Origin: Brevibacillus sp.
GTDB lineage: Bacteria; Bacillota; Bacilli; Brevibacillales; Brevibacillaceae
Assembly (NCBI GenBank): GCA_029240815.1
Contig: JARDZO010000001.1
Span: 1-64,000, forward strand
Direction: 5' to 3'
Length of the DNA stretch: 64,000 nt
In this document: positions 8,552-17,947 of the stretch, piece by piece
Layout: every line of letters begins with the position of its first letter
How positions within the stretch are numbered: the first letter of the stretch is position 1
Notes under the pieces: model-generated
Database searches by the model: none
What the model was told of the DNA's origin: nothing
Seen by the model: only the letters and a program-made list of their open reading frames with translations
Made by a program: the position numbers and the translations under genes

Positions 8552-8998
8552 TCATTTTTTCAACCAAGCCAGAAGCGCCCAGCGCCTTTCCATCCGGCGT
8601 TTATAGGAAGGCAGTCCGCGATAAACTTCCACCGCTTCCAGGTATGCCTGCTTGGCTTTTTCTTTTTGCTGCAGCTCGGCATACAGCTCTCCCTGTTTGA
8701 AGTATACCTCGCATGACGACATGTTGATCTTGGCCAGTTCTTCTAGACTTGCGAGAGCTTTTTCCCTCTGGTTCTGTTTCGCGTGTGCCTCTGCTACTCT
8801 GAGATAAGGTTCTCCATATTTGACCCTAGGATTGGCTCTCAATGCCTGCTCAATCAGGAGCAAGCCCTCTTCCATACGCCCCACCTTCAGGAGGCAGATG
8901 CCCTTGTCGCACAAATATTCTGGAGAGTCCTGCATCAATGATGAAATTCCTTCTAAATAGGACAATGCCTCCCCGAATTGCCGTTTCTCCATAAGCAA
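8552..8998 (-). CDS. tetratricopeptide-repeat protein, possibly truncated at its start
   Basis: A 148-residue protein built of TPR helices (EALSYLEGISSLMQDSPEYLCDKG, EGLLLIEQALRANP, KALASLEELAKINM, KAKQAYLEAVEVY), a fold used for protein-protein contacts. TTG 8998 has GGAGG seven bases upstream. The same frame stays open and TPR-like for 39 more codons up to 9115 (including NALKNQLRLNP and AKLEAARLL) but has no start codon there. A strong AGGGAGG at 9123-9129 is followed by ATAGT where ATGAGT would restore a start, so a one-base deletion may have removed the native start. Partner unknown. Confidence 0.75.
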   Translation of the reverse strand: MLMEKRQFGEALSYLEGISSLMQDSPEYLCDKGICLLKVGRMEEGLLLIEQALRANPRVKYGEPYLRVAEAHAKQNQREKALASLEELAKINMSSCEVYFKQGELYAELQQKEKAKQAYLEAVEVYRGLPSYKRRMERRWALLAWLKK

Positions 8999-9203
8999 AC
9001 GGGCTGCCTCCAGCTTGGCAGGAGTATCATGTGGATTGAGACGGAGCTGATTCTTGAGAGCGTTTAAATTTCCCCAATGCTTTTCCCTCGATCCTCTGTT
9101 TTGTTCTTCCTTACTATAAGAGCCTCCCTGCTAAATTGTCAAATTTTGTTATTTTTGCGCGAGGCTTCCCCTACTGGAACTTAAGGTGGAGCGTTGCCCA
9201 TAA

Positions 9204-9246
9204 GAAAACCGGTTATCACCACGTAAGGTGTAACCGGCTTTTTTTA
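9204..9246. terminator. terminator after the MFS gene
   Basis: Arms 9207-9220 and 9227-9240 pair through AACCGGTTA/TAACCGG and CACC/GGTG. They are flanked by A and T runs, so the hairpin can work on both strands. Confidence 0.75.
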
Positions 9247-10572
9247 GAGTGTCAACCTTTCGGATTTCTCCGCTCTCTGACTTCCGTGGTACCATATGCC
9301 GACTGGTATCAGAAGCAGAGAAAGGATGCCTCCAGCAAGTGAGAGTGTTGCGTAGCTGGCGTTTGCGACGACCATACCAGACAATGCTCCACCCGATGCC
9401 CCTGCCAAAGCAATCAAGACATCGATCGTTCCCTGCGTTTTTGCTCGGGTGCTTGGGTGAGTGGCATCTACAATGAGCGCTGTGCCGCTAATTAAACCGA
9501 AGTTCCAACCCAGTCCGAGAAGCGCGAGAGCCGTGATCAGGAGTGCCATGGAATCGGCTGGCGCTAACGCTGCGGTAATGCCTGCCGCAAGTAAAATGGC
9601 GCCAGAAGCAAACGACATCGCTGTACGACCGAGCTTATCGACGAGGACGCCGGTCAACAGAGATGGAAGGTACATCGCGCCAATATGAATGCTGATTACT
9701 AATCCTACCTCTCCCAATCCGTGTCCATGATGCTTCATGTGGATGGGCGTCATCGTCATAATGGCGACCATGACGATTTGCGTTAAAATCATGACCACTG
9801 CCCCAACGATAATTCCTCGGTTGTTGGTGACAGCCTTGTTCTCATTCAAGTATGACAAGTTACTCTGTTCCGCCTTCTGTTCTTCGGCGATGGCTTTTGC
9901 AACGAGCAACGGATCAGGGCGTAGGAAAAGTAGAAACACGAGGCCGGCCAGGATAAAGGCTGCGGCACCTAAAATAAAAGGGCCGGCTAGAGCTGGAATA
10001 CCCAGTGAGGCAGCAAAACCACCCATGACTTCAACCAGGTTGGGACCCGCTACTGCACCGAATGTCGTTGAGACCATGGCAATACTGACGGAGGTTGCCC
10101 GCTGCTTGGGCTTTGCCAAATCTGTCCCTGCATAGCGTGCTTGCAGGTTTGTAGCAGTTCCAGCGCCATATATCAGCAGAGAAATAAAAAGAAGGGGAAC
10201 ATTCTGACCAATCGCCGCAAAAATGACGCCAATAGCCCCAATGCCGCCTGCTAAAAACCCTGCCGCGAGTCCGAAACGACGTCCAAACCGTTGTGAGATC
10301 CGTCCAACCAGCAGCGCGGCCACTGCAGACCCGAGGGTGAGCAAGGCAGAAGGAATCCCAGCCAAGCTCTCCGTTCCCAGCATATCTTGGGCGAGAAGCG
10401 CTCCGACAGTGACTCCCGCTGCAAGTCCGGCACCGCCAAAGATTTGGGAAAGGATCACGATCAGAAGAGTCCGTTTATATAGCTTTTGCTGTTTTTCGGG
10501 TGAATCGATCAAACATCGTATACTTGATGTTTGTTTTTCGAGAACGCCTGTTTCTTTCGGTTCACGTGACAT
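9244..10572 (-). CDS. major facilitator superfamily transporter
   Basis: A 442-residue membrane protein with about 12 helices and a 35-residue hydrophilic N-terminal extension. The MFS loop 2-3 motif is seen as GRISQRFGRRFG and the repeat as GVLVDKLGRTA. Positive charges fall on cytoplasmic loops as expected. A GAGGTGG site precedes the ATG. It stands alone between two terminators. No specific drug-efflux signature allows naming a substrate. Confidence 0.88.
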   Translation of the reverse strand: MSREPKETGVLEKQTSSIRCLIDSPEKQQKLYKRTLLIVILSQIFGGAGLAAGVTVGALLAQDMLGTESLAGIPSALLTLGSAVAALLVGRISQRFGRRFGLAAGFLAGGIGAIGVIFAAIGQNVPLLFISLLIYGAGTATNLQARYAGTDLAKPKQRATSVSIAMVSTTFGAVAGPNLVEVMGGFAASLGIPALAGPFILGAAAFILAGLVFLLFLRPDPLLVAKAIAEEQKAEQSNLSYLNENKAVTNNRGIIVGAVVMILTQIVMVAIMTMTPIHMKHHGHGLGEVGLVISIHIGAMYLPSLLTGVLVDKLGRTAMSFASGAILLAAGITAALAPADSMALLITALALLGLGWNFGLISGTALIVDATHPSTRAKTQGTIDVLIALAGASGGALSGMVVANASYATLSLAGGILSLLLIPVGIWYHGSQRAEKSERLTL

Positions 10573-10697
10573 CGCTCAGAACCACCTCTCTATTTGCATG
10601 TTTACGGAAGGCTTCAACGAACACATTTATTTTACAATATTTGTACAAAAATGGAGAGGCGAAATTATCAAACTTGCACTTTGCGGCACTTGAACAA

Positions 10698-10748
10698 TAA
10701 AAAAACGGCAGCTGCAGATCTGAACATGACTGCACTGCCGTTTTTTTT
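10698..10748 (-). terminator. terminator of the first amidohydrolase gene
   Basis: ACGGCAG and CTGCCGT arms, with TGCAG/CTGCA inside, and a long T run on either strand. Confidence 0.8.
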
Positions 10749-10768
10749 AATGATCGCTCTTCGCTGAA

Positions 10769-12400
10769 TCACTTCACCGCGAGTGAATTCGTATGGTCAT
10801 ACACAACGTTTCCATCGACAATCGTTACCTGTACTTTTACTTCAGGGATGTCTTCGAGCGGCACTTCAAAGAGATTTCGCTCCAGGACGACAATATCAGC
10901 AAGCTTGCCTACTTCCAACGTCCCTAATTCCTGCTCTCTACATGTACCGTAAGCGGATCCGGCTGTGTATGCTTTCAATGCTTCGGCAAGAGTAATGCGC
11001 TCATGTGGATGCCAAACCGTTTTTCCGCTGCTGTCGATTCTCGTTACTGCCCGATAAATTTGGAGGAGTGGATTTAAGACATCAATGGGGAAGTCCGTCC
11101 CAAACGCCAACTTCGCACCAGCTTTTTGCAAGGTATGAATCGAGAAAACATTCTTTTCTCGTTCAGCACCAATTCGATCCGTGTACACTCCTCTTTCAGA
11201 CATCGCAAAGTGATCTGGCTGCATCGAAGCAGTCACACCCAGCTCTTTGAAGCGATGGATATCATCAGGATGAATTACTTCTACGTGCTCAATGGAATGG
11301 CGTGAATCTCGCTTCCCGTTCGACTTTTGCGCTTTCTCATAGGCATCGAAAGCAAGGCGAATCGCTCCATCTCCAATCGCATGAAAACGAATGCTGAAGC
11401 CCTCTTTATCTGCTTCCACGACCCAATTCTTGATCGTCTCAGGAGGGAAAGAAGTCTCTCCGCGTGTTTCTTTATCATCCGCATAAGGCTCCAGTAAATA
11501 AGCGGTACGAGCAGTAATGACGCCATCGATAAATTGTTTCAGTCCTGACATACGGAGCATATCCGATTGATACGTATCTCGCAATTGCTTGGCATGTTCC
11601 AGATTGCCATCTAAAGCAGGCCACAAATGAATGCGCGTGGTTAATTTCCCTTCGTCCTCAAATTCTTTGAAAAGCTCATAGTCCGTAATAATAGCCATAG
11701 ATTCTGTTGCAAACAAATCGTGGACGGCCGTTACTCCTAGACTGGCTGCATGTGCAAGGAAATTTGAAAAAAGCTCTCTCTTTTTTTCCTTTGAAAAACG
11801 ATAGGCGTGCTCAATCACTGCTCCCATTGCTTTTTCGTACAAAAGACCGTCTGGCTCTCCGTTTTCGTCTTTCCCGATGATCCCGTAAGCAGGGTTTGGT
11901 GTATCACGATGAATGCCCGCAATCTCCAGGGCTTTCGAATTCACCCATGCATAATGGCCTTCGGCGTGAAACATAAGCGCGGGACGATCCGGGAGAATCC
12001 GATCCAATGCATGGCGATTGGGTAATTGTTGCGTATCCCAATAACCTGAATCCCATGTTGAGCCGATTACCCATGGTTCGTCTGGTCGGGATTCGGCAAA
12101 TTCACGAATGATTTCTAGTGTTTCTTCTTCGGACCGGGCTGAGAATAAATAGGCACTATCCATCGTGACAGCCCCATCCATCACGTGAAGGTGAAAATCA
12201 TGAAAGCCTGGCATGATGAATTGGTCTTGATATTGATAGATTTTTGTTTGCTCCCCTGTGAAAGGTCTCATTTCCTCCGCGGAACCGATCGCAATGATCT
12301 TGCCCTCTGCGATCGCGATAGAAGCAGGCTCTGGGTGATCAGAAAGCCCTGTAAACACAGCATTACTTGAAATAATCATATCCGCTATTTGTTGAGTCAT
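10769..12400 (-). CDS. metal-dependent amidohydrolase (YtcJ/amidohydrolase-3 type), copy 1
   Basis: A 543-residue amidohydrolase. The N-terminal beta-sandwich opens with ISSNAVFTGL; the TIM barrel carries the metal motif in GFHDFHLH, further histidines in FHAEGHYAWV, FHAIGDGA and SIEHVEVI, and the catalytic Asp in AFGTDFPID. Such YtcJ-like enzymes hydrolyse amide or ester bonds of unknown small molecules. The ATG at 12400 is preferred over an upstream TTG. A near-copy lies at 13808, with an amino-acid permease between them, suggesting uptake and hydrolysis of an amino-acid derivative (inference). The middle third is almost identical to copy 2. Confidence 0.88.
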   Translation of the reverse strand: MTQQIADMIISSNAVFTGLSDHPEPASIAIAEGKIIAIGSAEEMRPFTGEQTKIYQYQDQFIMPGFHDFHLHVMDGAVTMDSAYLFSARSEEETLEIIREFAESRPDEPWVIGSTWDSGYWDTQQLPNRHALDRILPDRPALMFHAEGHYAWVNSKALEIAGIHRDTPNPAYGIIGKDENGEPDGLLYEKAMGAVIEHAYRFSKEKKRELFSNFLAHAASLGVTAVHDLFATESMAIITDYELFKEFEDEGKLTTRIHLWPALDGNLEHAKQLRDTYQSDMLRMSGLKQFIDGVITARTAYLLEPYADDKETRGETSFPPETIKNWVVEADKEGFSIRFHAIGDGAIRLAFDAYEKAQKSNGKRDSRHSIEHVEVIHPDDIHRFKELGVTASMQPDHFAMSERGVYTDRIGAEREKNVFSIHTLQKAGAKLAFGTDFPIDVLNPLLQIYRAVTRIDSSGKTVWHPHERITLAEALKAYTAGSAYGTCREQELGTLEVGKLADIVVLERNLFEVPLEDIPEVKVQVTIVDGNVVYDHTNSLAVK

Positions 12401-12443
12401 TACCAATCAATCCTCTCATTTTCATGTTTTTACTCCCCTATGA

Positions 12444-13787
12444 TCAAGCTTCCTCAATGGCAAGCTCGGGAGGGGGTTGTCTAAACATTTTCGTAAGGTT
12501 CAGCAGGTACAAAAATCCTAATGCAAGCCAAGCACTGCCTAAAATAAGGGAGTGAATGTCTAACTTTAGCCAAAATAATCCTGTGAGGCAGGCGCCTATT
12601 AATGGAATCAGAAAATACCGAATGGTCCCCATTATTGACCTCTGTTTTTCTCGAATAAAATAATGAGAGATCACCGAAAGATTCACGAAAGTAAATGCGA
12701 AAAAGGCACCAAAGCTGATGAGCGATACGGCTGTCGTCAGATTTAAGAAAAGAGCGCAAAGCGCAATGCTCCCTATCAGAAGCAGGTTGAAGACAGGCGT
12801 TTGGTAGGTCGGCGAGAGATACCCAAATATTTTGGCGGGAAGCACACGTTCACGCCCCATGGCATATAGGATACGAGAAGCGCTTGTCCCTGACGCAACG
12901 GCTGATGAAAAACTTGACATGATTCCTTCCGCAAGAACATAACTGATCAGGAAATTTCCCCCGATCTCAAAGGCGATCTCCATATAGGCAGCTTCCGGGT
13001 CTTGAAATGATTGATAGTCTGGCCAAACAAGCTGTAAAAAATAAGAACCAATCATGTAATAGATTCCACCAATGATGGTAATGAGATAAATAGCGCGAGG
13101 AAGAGATTTTCGAGGGTTTTTCGTCTCTTCCGAAAGAGTGGTTACCGCATCAAACCCTAAAAAAGAAAAGCATAAAAGGGGGATGACAGCCATAAAGTCC
13201 GACAGATTAACATGGGAATCCACAAACGGCAGGACCGAAAAAAGGGTTCCTGCTCCTTTACCATTCAGGAGACCCTGAACAGAAAAAGCCACAAACAGAG
13301 CGAGTGTTCCGAATTGCAAGAACAAAAGACCCGTATTAAACTTGGCGGCAACGGTAATACCGAGTATATTGACAGAGGTAACCGTAACGATAAAGACGAG
13401 AATCCAAATGTACATCGGAATCGAAGGGAAGTACGCCCCCATAGCGATCCCTAGCAGCAGTGCACTGATCATGGGACTAAGCACATAATCCAGCAGAATG
13501 GTCCAACCTACGAGGAAGCCAATATGGGGACTTAGAGATTTCTGTGTAAATGTATAGGCTGCACCGGCATTTGGAAGGGCTTTTACCATTTGTGCATAGC
13601 TGTAGGCCGTAAATAACATGACGATCAAGGCAACGATATAAGCGGTTGGAATCATCCCGTTGGTGCTATGAACAGCTACTCCATATGTTGAAAACATCGT
13701 AGTCGGAGCCATAAAGGCCAACCCGAAAAACACAACGTACTTTAATGAAAGAGAACGCTTCAGCGTTGGTGAGCCCGTATTACTCAT
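12444..13787 (-). CDS. APC-family amino acid permease
   Basis: A 447-residue permease of the amino acid-polyamine-organocation superfamily with about 12 membrane helices. The conserved opening is GLAFMAPTTMFSTYGVA, and FLGFDAVTTLSEETKNPRKSLPRAI is the typical helix-6/loop block. ATG 13787 follows AGGAGGAAGG. It lies 43 bases upstream of amidohydrolase copy 1 and 20 bases downstream of copy 2, all on the minus strand, so the three form one operon. It likely imports the substrate of the hydrolases. Confidence 0.9.
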   Translation of the reverse strand: MSNTGSPTLKRSLSLKYVVFFGLAFMAPTTMFSTYGVAVHSTNGMIPTAYIVALIVMLFTAYSYAQMVKALPNAGAAYTFTQKSLSPHIGFLVGWTILLDYVLSPMISALLLGIAMGAYFPSIPMYIWILVFIVTVTSVNILGITVAAKFNTGLLFLQFGTLALFVAFSVQGLLNGKGAGTLFSVLPFVDSHVNLSDFMAVIPLLCFSFLGFDAVTTLSEETKNPRKSLPRAIYLITIIGGIYYMIGSYFLQLVWPDYQSFQDPEAAYMEIAFEIGGNFLISYVLAEGIMSSFSSAVASGTSASRILYAMGRERVLPAKIFGYLSPTYQTPVFNLLLIGSIALCALFLNLTTAVSLISFGAFFAFTFVNLSVISHYFIREKQRSIMGTIRYFLIPLIGACLTGLFWLKLDIHSLILGSAWLALGFLYLLNLTKMFRQPPPELAIEEA

Positions 13788-13807
13788 CTACCCTTCCTCC
13801 TCATTCG

Positions 13808-15421
13808 TCACGTAAGGAAACGATTTTCATAGACCACATTACCATCCACGATCGTCAGCCGAACCTTCGTATCCGGTATTTCGTCTACCGGCACTTCAAA
13901 GAGATTTCGTTCCAAGACGACGAGATCAGCAAGCTTGCCTGCTTCCAATGTCCCGAGTTCATGTTCTCTGAAGACACCGTAAGCGGCTCCAGACGTATAC
14001 GCCTTCAATGCATCGGCAAGCGAGATTCGCTCATGCGGATGCCAAACCGTTTTTCCGCTGCTGTCGATTCTGGTCACGGCTCGATAAATTTGCAGGAGCG
14101 GATTGAGGACATCAATGGGGAAGTCCGTTCCAAACGCCAGCTTCGCACCGGCTTTTTGCAAGGTATGAATGGAGAAAACATGCTTTTCTCGTTCCGTACC
14201 AATGCGATCGGTGTACACCCCTCTTTCGGACATCGCTAAGTGATCTGGCTGCATCGAAGCAGTTACACCAAGCTCTTTGAAACGATGGATGTCATCAGGG
14301 TGAATCACTTCTACATGCTCAATGGAATGGCGAGAATCCCGCTTCCCGTTTGACTTTTGCGCTTCCTCATAGGCATCGAAAGCAAGACGAATCGCTCCAT
14401 CTCCAATGGCATGAAAACGAATGCTGAAGCCCTCTTTATCTGCTTCCACCACCCATTTTTTGATTGTCTCAGGAGGATAAGACGTCTCTGTGCGTGTATC
14501 TGCTTGATCCGCATAAGGTTCGAGTAAATAAGCAGTGCGCGCAGTAATCACGCCATCGATAAATTGTTTCAGTCCGGACACTCGGAGCATGTCCGATTGG
14601 TACCTCGCACGTAATTGCTTGGCATGTTCCAGATCGCCATCTAAAGCAGGCCACAAATGAATGCGTGCGGTTAATTCCCCACTGTCTTCAAAGCCTTTAA
14701 AAACATCGTAGGCTTCTATTGTTTTCAATGCATGTAAATCATGGACAGCCGTTACTCCTAATCCTCTTGCGTAAGCTAGGAAATGAGAGAAGATTTCCTT
14801 CTTTTGGTCATGGGAAAAATCAAAGGCATGATGAATTACGGGACCCATTGCTTTTTCGAATAAAATACCATCGGGCTCTCCCCATTCGTCTTTTCCGATC
14901 TTCCCGTAAGCCGGGTTTTCCGTCTTCCGAGTAATGCCTGCGATTTCCAAAGCTTTCGAATTCACCCATGCGTGGTGACCTTCGGCGTGAAATAGAATGG
15001 CCGGTCGATCAGGAAGGATGCGATCCAAGGAATGGCGTGACGGCAATTGTTGGGTATCCCAATAACCCGCATCCCACATAAAGCCGATGACCCACGGATT
15101 TTCCGGTTTGGATTGTGCGAATTCGCGAATCATCTCTGCCGCTTCCTCTTCTGAGCGGGCAGAGAACAGATTGACACTCCCCAGCGCGACGGCACCTTGC
15201 ATGATGTGAAGATGAAAATCATGGAATCCCGGCATGATCAATTGGTCGTGGAAGCGATACATTTTCGTGTGCACACCGACGTAGCCTTTCAAATCTTCCT
15301 CAGAACCAACCGCTACAATTTTGTTGGCCTTAATCGCGATACAAGCGGGTTCGGGCCGGTCGGAAAGTCCTGTGAAGACAGCATTGCTGGAAATCATAAC
15401 GTCAGCTGGCAGATGACTCAT
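13808..15421 (-). CDS. metal-dependent amidohydrolase (YtcJ type), copy 2
   Basis: A 537-residue paralogue of the enzyme at 10769 with the same motifs (GFHDFHLH, FHAEGHHAWV, FHAIGDGA, SIEHVEVI, AFGTDFPID). Start ATG 15421 aligns with the paralogue's start; a longer frame reaches 15544 but its extra N-terminus has no counterpart. The region from the SGLKQFIDGVITARTAYLL segment to HPHERI differs from copy 1 at only a few residues, while the first 90 residues and the C-terminus are much more diverged. It is the first gene of the amidohydrolase-permease-amidohydrolase operon. Confidence 0.87.
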   Translation of the reverse strand: MSHLPADVMISSNAVFTGLSDRPEPACIAIKANKIVAVGSEEDLKGYVGVHTKMYRFHDQLIMPGFHDFHLHIMQGAVALGSVNLFSARSEEEAAEMIREFAQSKPENPWVIGFMWDAGYWDTQQLPSRHSLDRILPDRPAILFHAEGHHAWVNSKALEIAGITRKTENPAYGKIGKDEWGEPDGILFEKAMGPVIHHAFDFSHDQKKEIFSHFLAYARGLGVTAVHDLHALKTIEAYDVFKGFEDSGELTARIHLWPALDGDLEHAKQLRARYQSDMLRVSGLKQFIDGVITARTAYLLEPYADQADTRTETSYPPETIKKWVVEADKEGFSIRFHAIGDGAIRLAFDAYEEAQKSNGKRDSRHSIEHVEVIHPDDIHRFKELGVTASMQPDHLAMSERGVYTDRIGTEREKHVFSIHTLQKAGAKLAFGTDFPIDVLNPLLQIYRAVTRIDSSGKTVWHPHERISLADALKAYTSGAAYGVFREHELGTLEAGKLADLVVLERNLFEVPVDEIPDTKVRLTIVDGNVVYENRFLT

Positions 15422-15541
15422 CCTTTCATCATTCCTTTCATTTATCAATGCGTCTCGCAGGATGCATCCGAAAACGCTTTCACTAGCATGAGCCCAGTAT
15501 AAAGTCTCGTCTAACTCCAGAGTAAAGCGTAAATTTACAGA

Positions 15542-15590
15542 CAAAAAAACAGCCTCTGAAATGAACCTCTCGTCATTTCGAAGGCTGTTT
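15542..15590 (-). terminator. terminator of the MerR gene
   Basis: AACAGCCT and AGGCTGTT arms with a further TCATTTC/GAAATGA pairing, and a T7 tract on the minus strand. Confidence 0.82.
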
Positions 15591-16454
15591 CTAGTCGACT
15601 TTCACTTGAATCGGAATTTGTATCTCATAATAGGCTTCCTCATATTGATCCGTCAAAGAAACGTCCACTTGCATAATTCGGACGGCGTCACCCGTAATCA
15701 CATAACCATGCGTATCGCAATATTCGAGGAGCTTTTTCAGCTGAGTCAGCATTTTCTCCCGGATTAGTCCCCCGTGATAGGAACATATAAATGATCCTTT
15801 TTCAATCTTTTGCGTGGGCTGCTCCGACGCTTCCTCTTGTACCAGCAAGAAAATTTGCGACTCCAATTCGCCAAAACTGTGGGTAAAATCGGTTGTTTGA
15901 CGGATTTGATCAAAATACTCTTTTGGGATAAAGTCTCCAAATTTATTGCTAGCCAATACCGGAATCATTCCGCCGATCCGGCTTTCCAGCTCCAGGAATC
16001 CAAAGTATGCTTCTTCGGTATCCGCCCATTTTACCGGTCTGGCTAGCTGTATGTATTCCCGTTCTTCAAAATGCTTGACTACGATATCCGAATCCTTGTA
16101 GCTTTCGAGAAACATTTCAATGTTGGTTAACCGGTTCATCATGATGGTATGAATGGCTTGCAGTTCCTTTATTTTTTCTTGGATCTTGTCCATCGATTGT
16201 TGCAGGAATTGAACCGATTTTTTGACGTTGCGATTCGTGAGAAAATCTTTGATTTCCTCTAAGGAAAAACCGATTCTCCGCAGTTCCTTTATCGTTCCGA
16301 GAACTTCATACTGGGAGATCGAATAATAACGATAACCCGTATCGGGATCGATGTGATACGGCTTTAGCAATCCGATTTTGTCGTAATGACGCAGCGTGTC
16401 CACGCTAACGCCCCGCAGCTTCGCCATTTCTCCGATAGACAGCTTATTTTGCAT
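15591..16454 (-). CDS. MerR-family regulator with GyrI-like effector domain
   Basis: A 287-residue BmrR-like activator. The MerR winged helix is at the N-terminus (LSIGEMAKLRGVSVDTLRHYDKIGLLKP, then DTGYRYYS), followed by a coiled coil and a GyrI-like drug-binding domain from about residue 125. Such proteins sense hydrophobic cations or other toxic compounds and unwind long-spacer promoters. ATG 16454 has AGGAGA eight bases upstream. A perfect 21-bp tandem duplication repeats both the ribosome site and the ATG, so an in-frame start at 16475 is equally equipped. No transporter is adjacent on the same operon. Confidence 0.88.
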   Translation of the reverse strand: MQNKLSIGEMAKLRGVSVDTLRHYDKIGLLKPYHIDPDTGYRYYSISQYEVLGTIKELRRIGFSLEEIKDFLTNRNVKKSVQFLQQSMDKIQEKIKELQAIHTIMMNRLTNIEMFLESYKDSDIVVKHFEEREYIQLARPVKWADTEEAYFGFLELESRIGGMIPVLASNKFGDFIPKEYFDQIRQTTDFTHSFGELESQIFLLVQEEASEQPTQKIEKGSFICSYHGGLIREKMLTQLKKLLEYCDTHGYVITGDAVRIMQVDVSLTDQYEEAYYEIQIPIQVKVD

Positions 16455-16493
16455 GGTTTTTTCTCCTGCTGACATGGTTTTTTCTCCTGCTGA
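16452..16493. repeat. perfect 2 x 21-bp tandem duplication over the MerR start
   Basis: Units 16452-16472 and 16473-16493 are identical. Read on the minus strand, each holds AGGAGA and an in-frame ATG, giving the repeated leader MSAGEKT before the normal N-terminus. Confidence 0.95.
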
Positions 16494-16716
16494 GCAAAAT
16501 TGAAAATAATCATAATCTCCTACAGTATACTTCAAAGTTAGCGTACATTTAAGAGAACGTGAACGGTTCATTAGTTGTAAATCACAAATGCATATTTTAT
16601 GCCAAATCAAATAATCGCTCTGGGTGCCGGTTTATTTATGAGGACCCTGAATAGAAAAGTAATCAAATTTGCACGGTTTATCCATTTTTGAATATGCAAG
16701 CTGTTACCGATTAATC

Positions 16717-17769
16717 TCACTCTTCCACTAGTATTTTCATACTCACTTCCCCAACCCATTGATGATCCAGCATCGCCTTGAATCTAACGTAATGTTCTCC
16801 CGTTTTTTCAGCTTTGAATATTCCTACTACATACGTGTAGCTATGATCGGATGAAGTAGGTCCCTCAAGCCCTGTTACGTTGTCCGACCAAGTTACATGG
16901 TAGCCTTGCTTGGCATATTGTTTGGGTATTTTTGCGATGAGTACGACTTGCCCTCCTGCTCTCAAGCTAGGATTATGAACTAGCGGGACGAAACCCACCC
17001 TTACATTTTTCAGTTCTTCCCGTTTCACTTTTATCCCTTTTTCTGCTATTCCCTCCCACTGCTTCCCTTTTTCATCGGTCATCAACAGTCGGAAGCGAAT
17101 CGTATACTCTCCCTCTTGTTGCGGAATAAAATACCCAGTGGTAGTATATTTGAAGGTTGATTGTACGGTTTTCGTACCTGTTACTTTTTCATCCCCATTA
17201 GGTCTAAAGAGCAGTTCAAATTTGGCATCATCATCCATTGTCCCTTTTTTAGGTGTGGATACCGTAAACGTAATTTTCTTCCCGACCTCATACTTGCTGG
17301 TCGATGTCGTCATTTTCGATTCGACTACTTCTGGATTACCAGGCACAAAGATATCTCCCTCATTCAGGACCCTAATCTTTGCAGTAATGGAATCAACCGT
17401 ATAAGAACGATTTTCTTCTCCCACTCCGATCGTGAACTTCAGCGTATAGTTTCCTTTTTTCTTGGGCGTGAAATCACCCGTGATCTTGAAGTGCTTTCCG
17501 TTATCGGTCAAAACCGTTTCTACATTCTCCACCACTTTATTGGTGTCACCCTCAAAAGCAAACTCCGCTTTCTTTACCTCTCCATCCATGCTGAGAGATT
17601 CTACTTCCAGCTTGTATGTTTTTCCCACAACGAAATAATCAGGTAAATCTTTAAACTCGAGTTCGAGTGTGGGCTCGGCAGGTGCTGACGCATTCGCACT
17701 CCCAAAGGAAACTGCCAGTCCTACCAGTACTGAAAAAAAGACAACAGACATTCGTATCCATAATCTCAT
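16717..17769 (-). CDS. secreted protein with repeated beta-sandwich-like domains, function unknown
   Basis: A 350-residue exported protein. Residues 1-27 form a signal peptide ending in ANASA. The mature part looks like three successive beta-rich modules of about 100 residues, each with a YxVGKxYxLxV or YEVGKKITFTV opening and a closing KKGxYTLKF, QEGEYTIRF or KTGEHYVRF strand. This resembles Ig-like or YtkA-type folds. The ATG at 17769 follows GGGAGAAGAG; the longer frame to 17850 lacks a site. It lies downstream of a sigma/anti-sigma pair but behind a terminator-like hairpin. No function can be given. Confidence 0.8.
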   Translation of the reverse strand: MRLWIRMSVVFFSVLVGLAVSFGSANASAPAEPTLELEFKDLPDYFVVGKTYKLEVESLSMDGEVKKAEFAFEGDTNKVVENVETVLTDNGKHFKITGDFTPKKKGNYTLKFTIGVGEENRSYTVDSITAKIRVLNEGDIFVPGNPEVVESKMTTSTSKYEVGKKITFTVSTPKKGTMDDDAKFELLFRPNGDEKVTGTKTVQSTFKYTTTGYFIPQQEGEYTIRFRLLMTDEKGKQWEGIAEKGIKVKREELKNVRVGFVPLVHNPSLRAGGQVVLIAKIPKQYAKQGYHVTWSDNVTGLEGPTSSDHSYTYVVGIFKAEKTGEHYVRFKAMLDHQWVGEVSMKILVEE

Positions 17770-17881
17770 TGTGATCTCTTCTCCCTTTTTCATCATAGAA
17801 TGTACGGTTTCAATATTTTTCCAGATGATAATTACACTAAATATTACCATAATTGTTTTTTATTAAAAAGAGTTAGAATAA

Positions 17882-17918
17882 GCCAGTCAAAACACGGATC
17901 ATACCGTGCTAGACTGGC
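17882..17918 (-). terminator. hairpin after the anti-sigma gene
   Basis: GCCAGTC/GACTGGC (17882-17888 with 17912-17918) enclosing CACGG/CCGTG. The T run on the minus strand is weak. Confidence 0.6.
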
Positions 17919-17947
17919 CTGGCTCCTTTTCAACCGTTTTCCCTCTT

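Noticed and set aside
16455..16610. Longer MerR protein starting at 16610
   Set aside because: The extra N-terminus precedes the conserved MerR helix without homology, and no ribosome site supports it.
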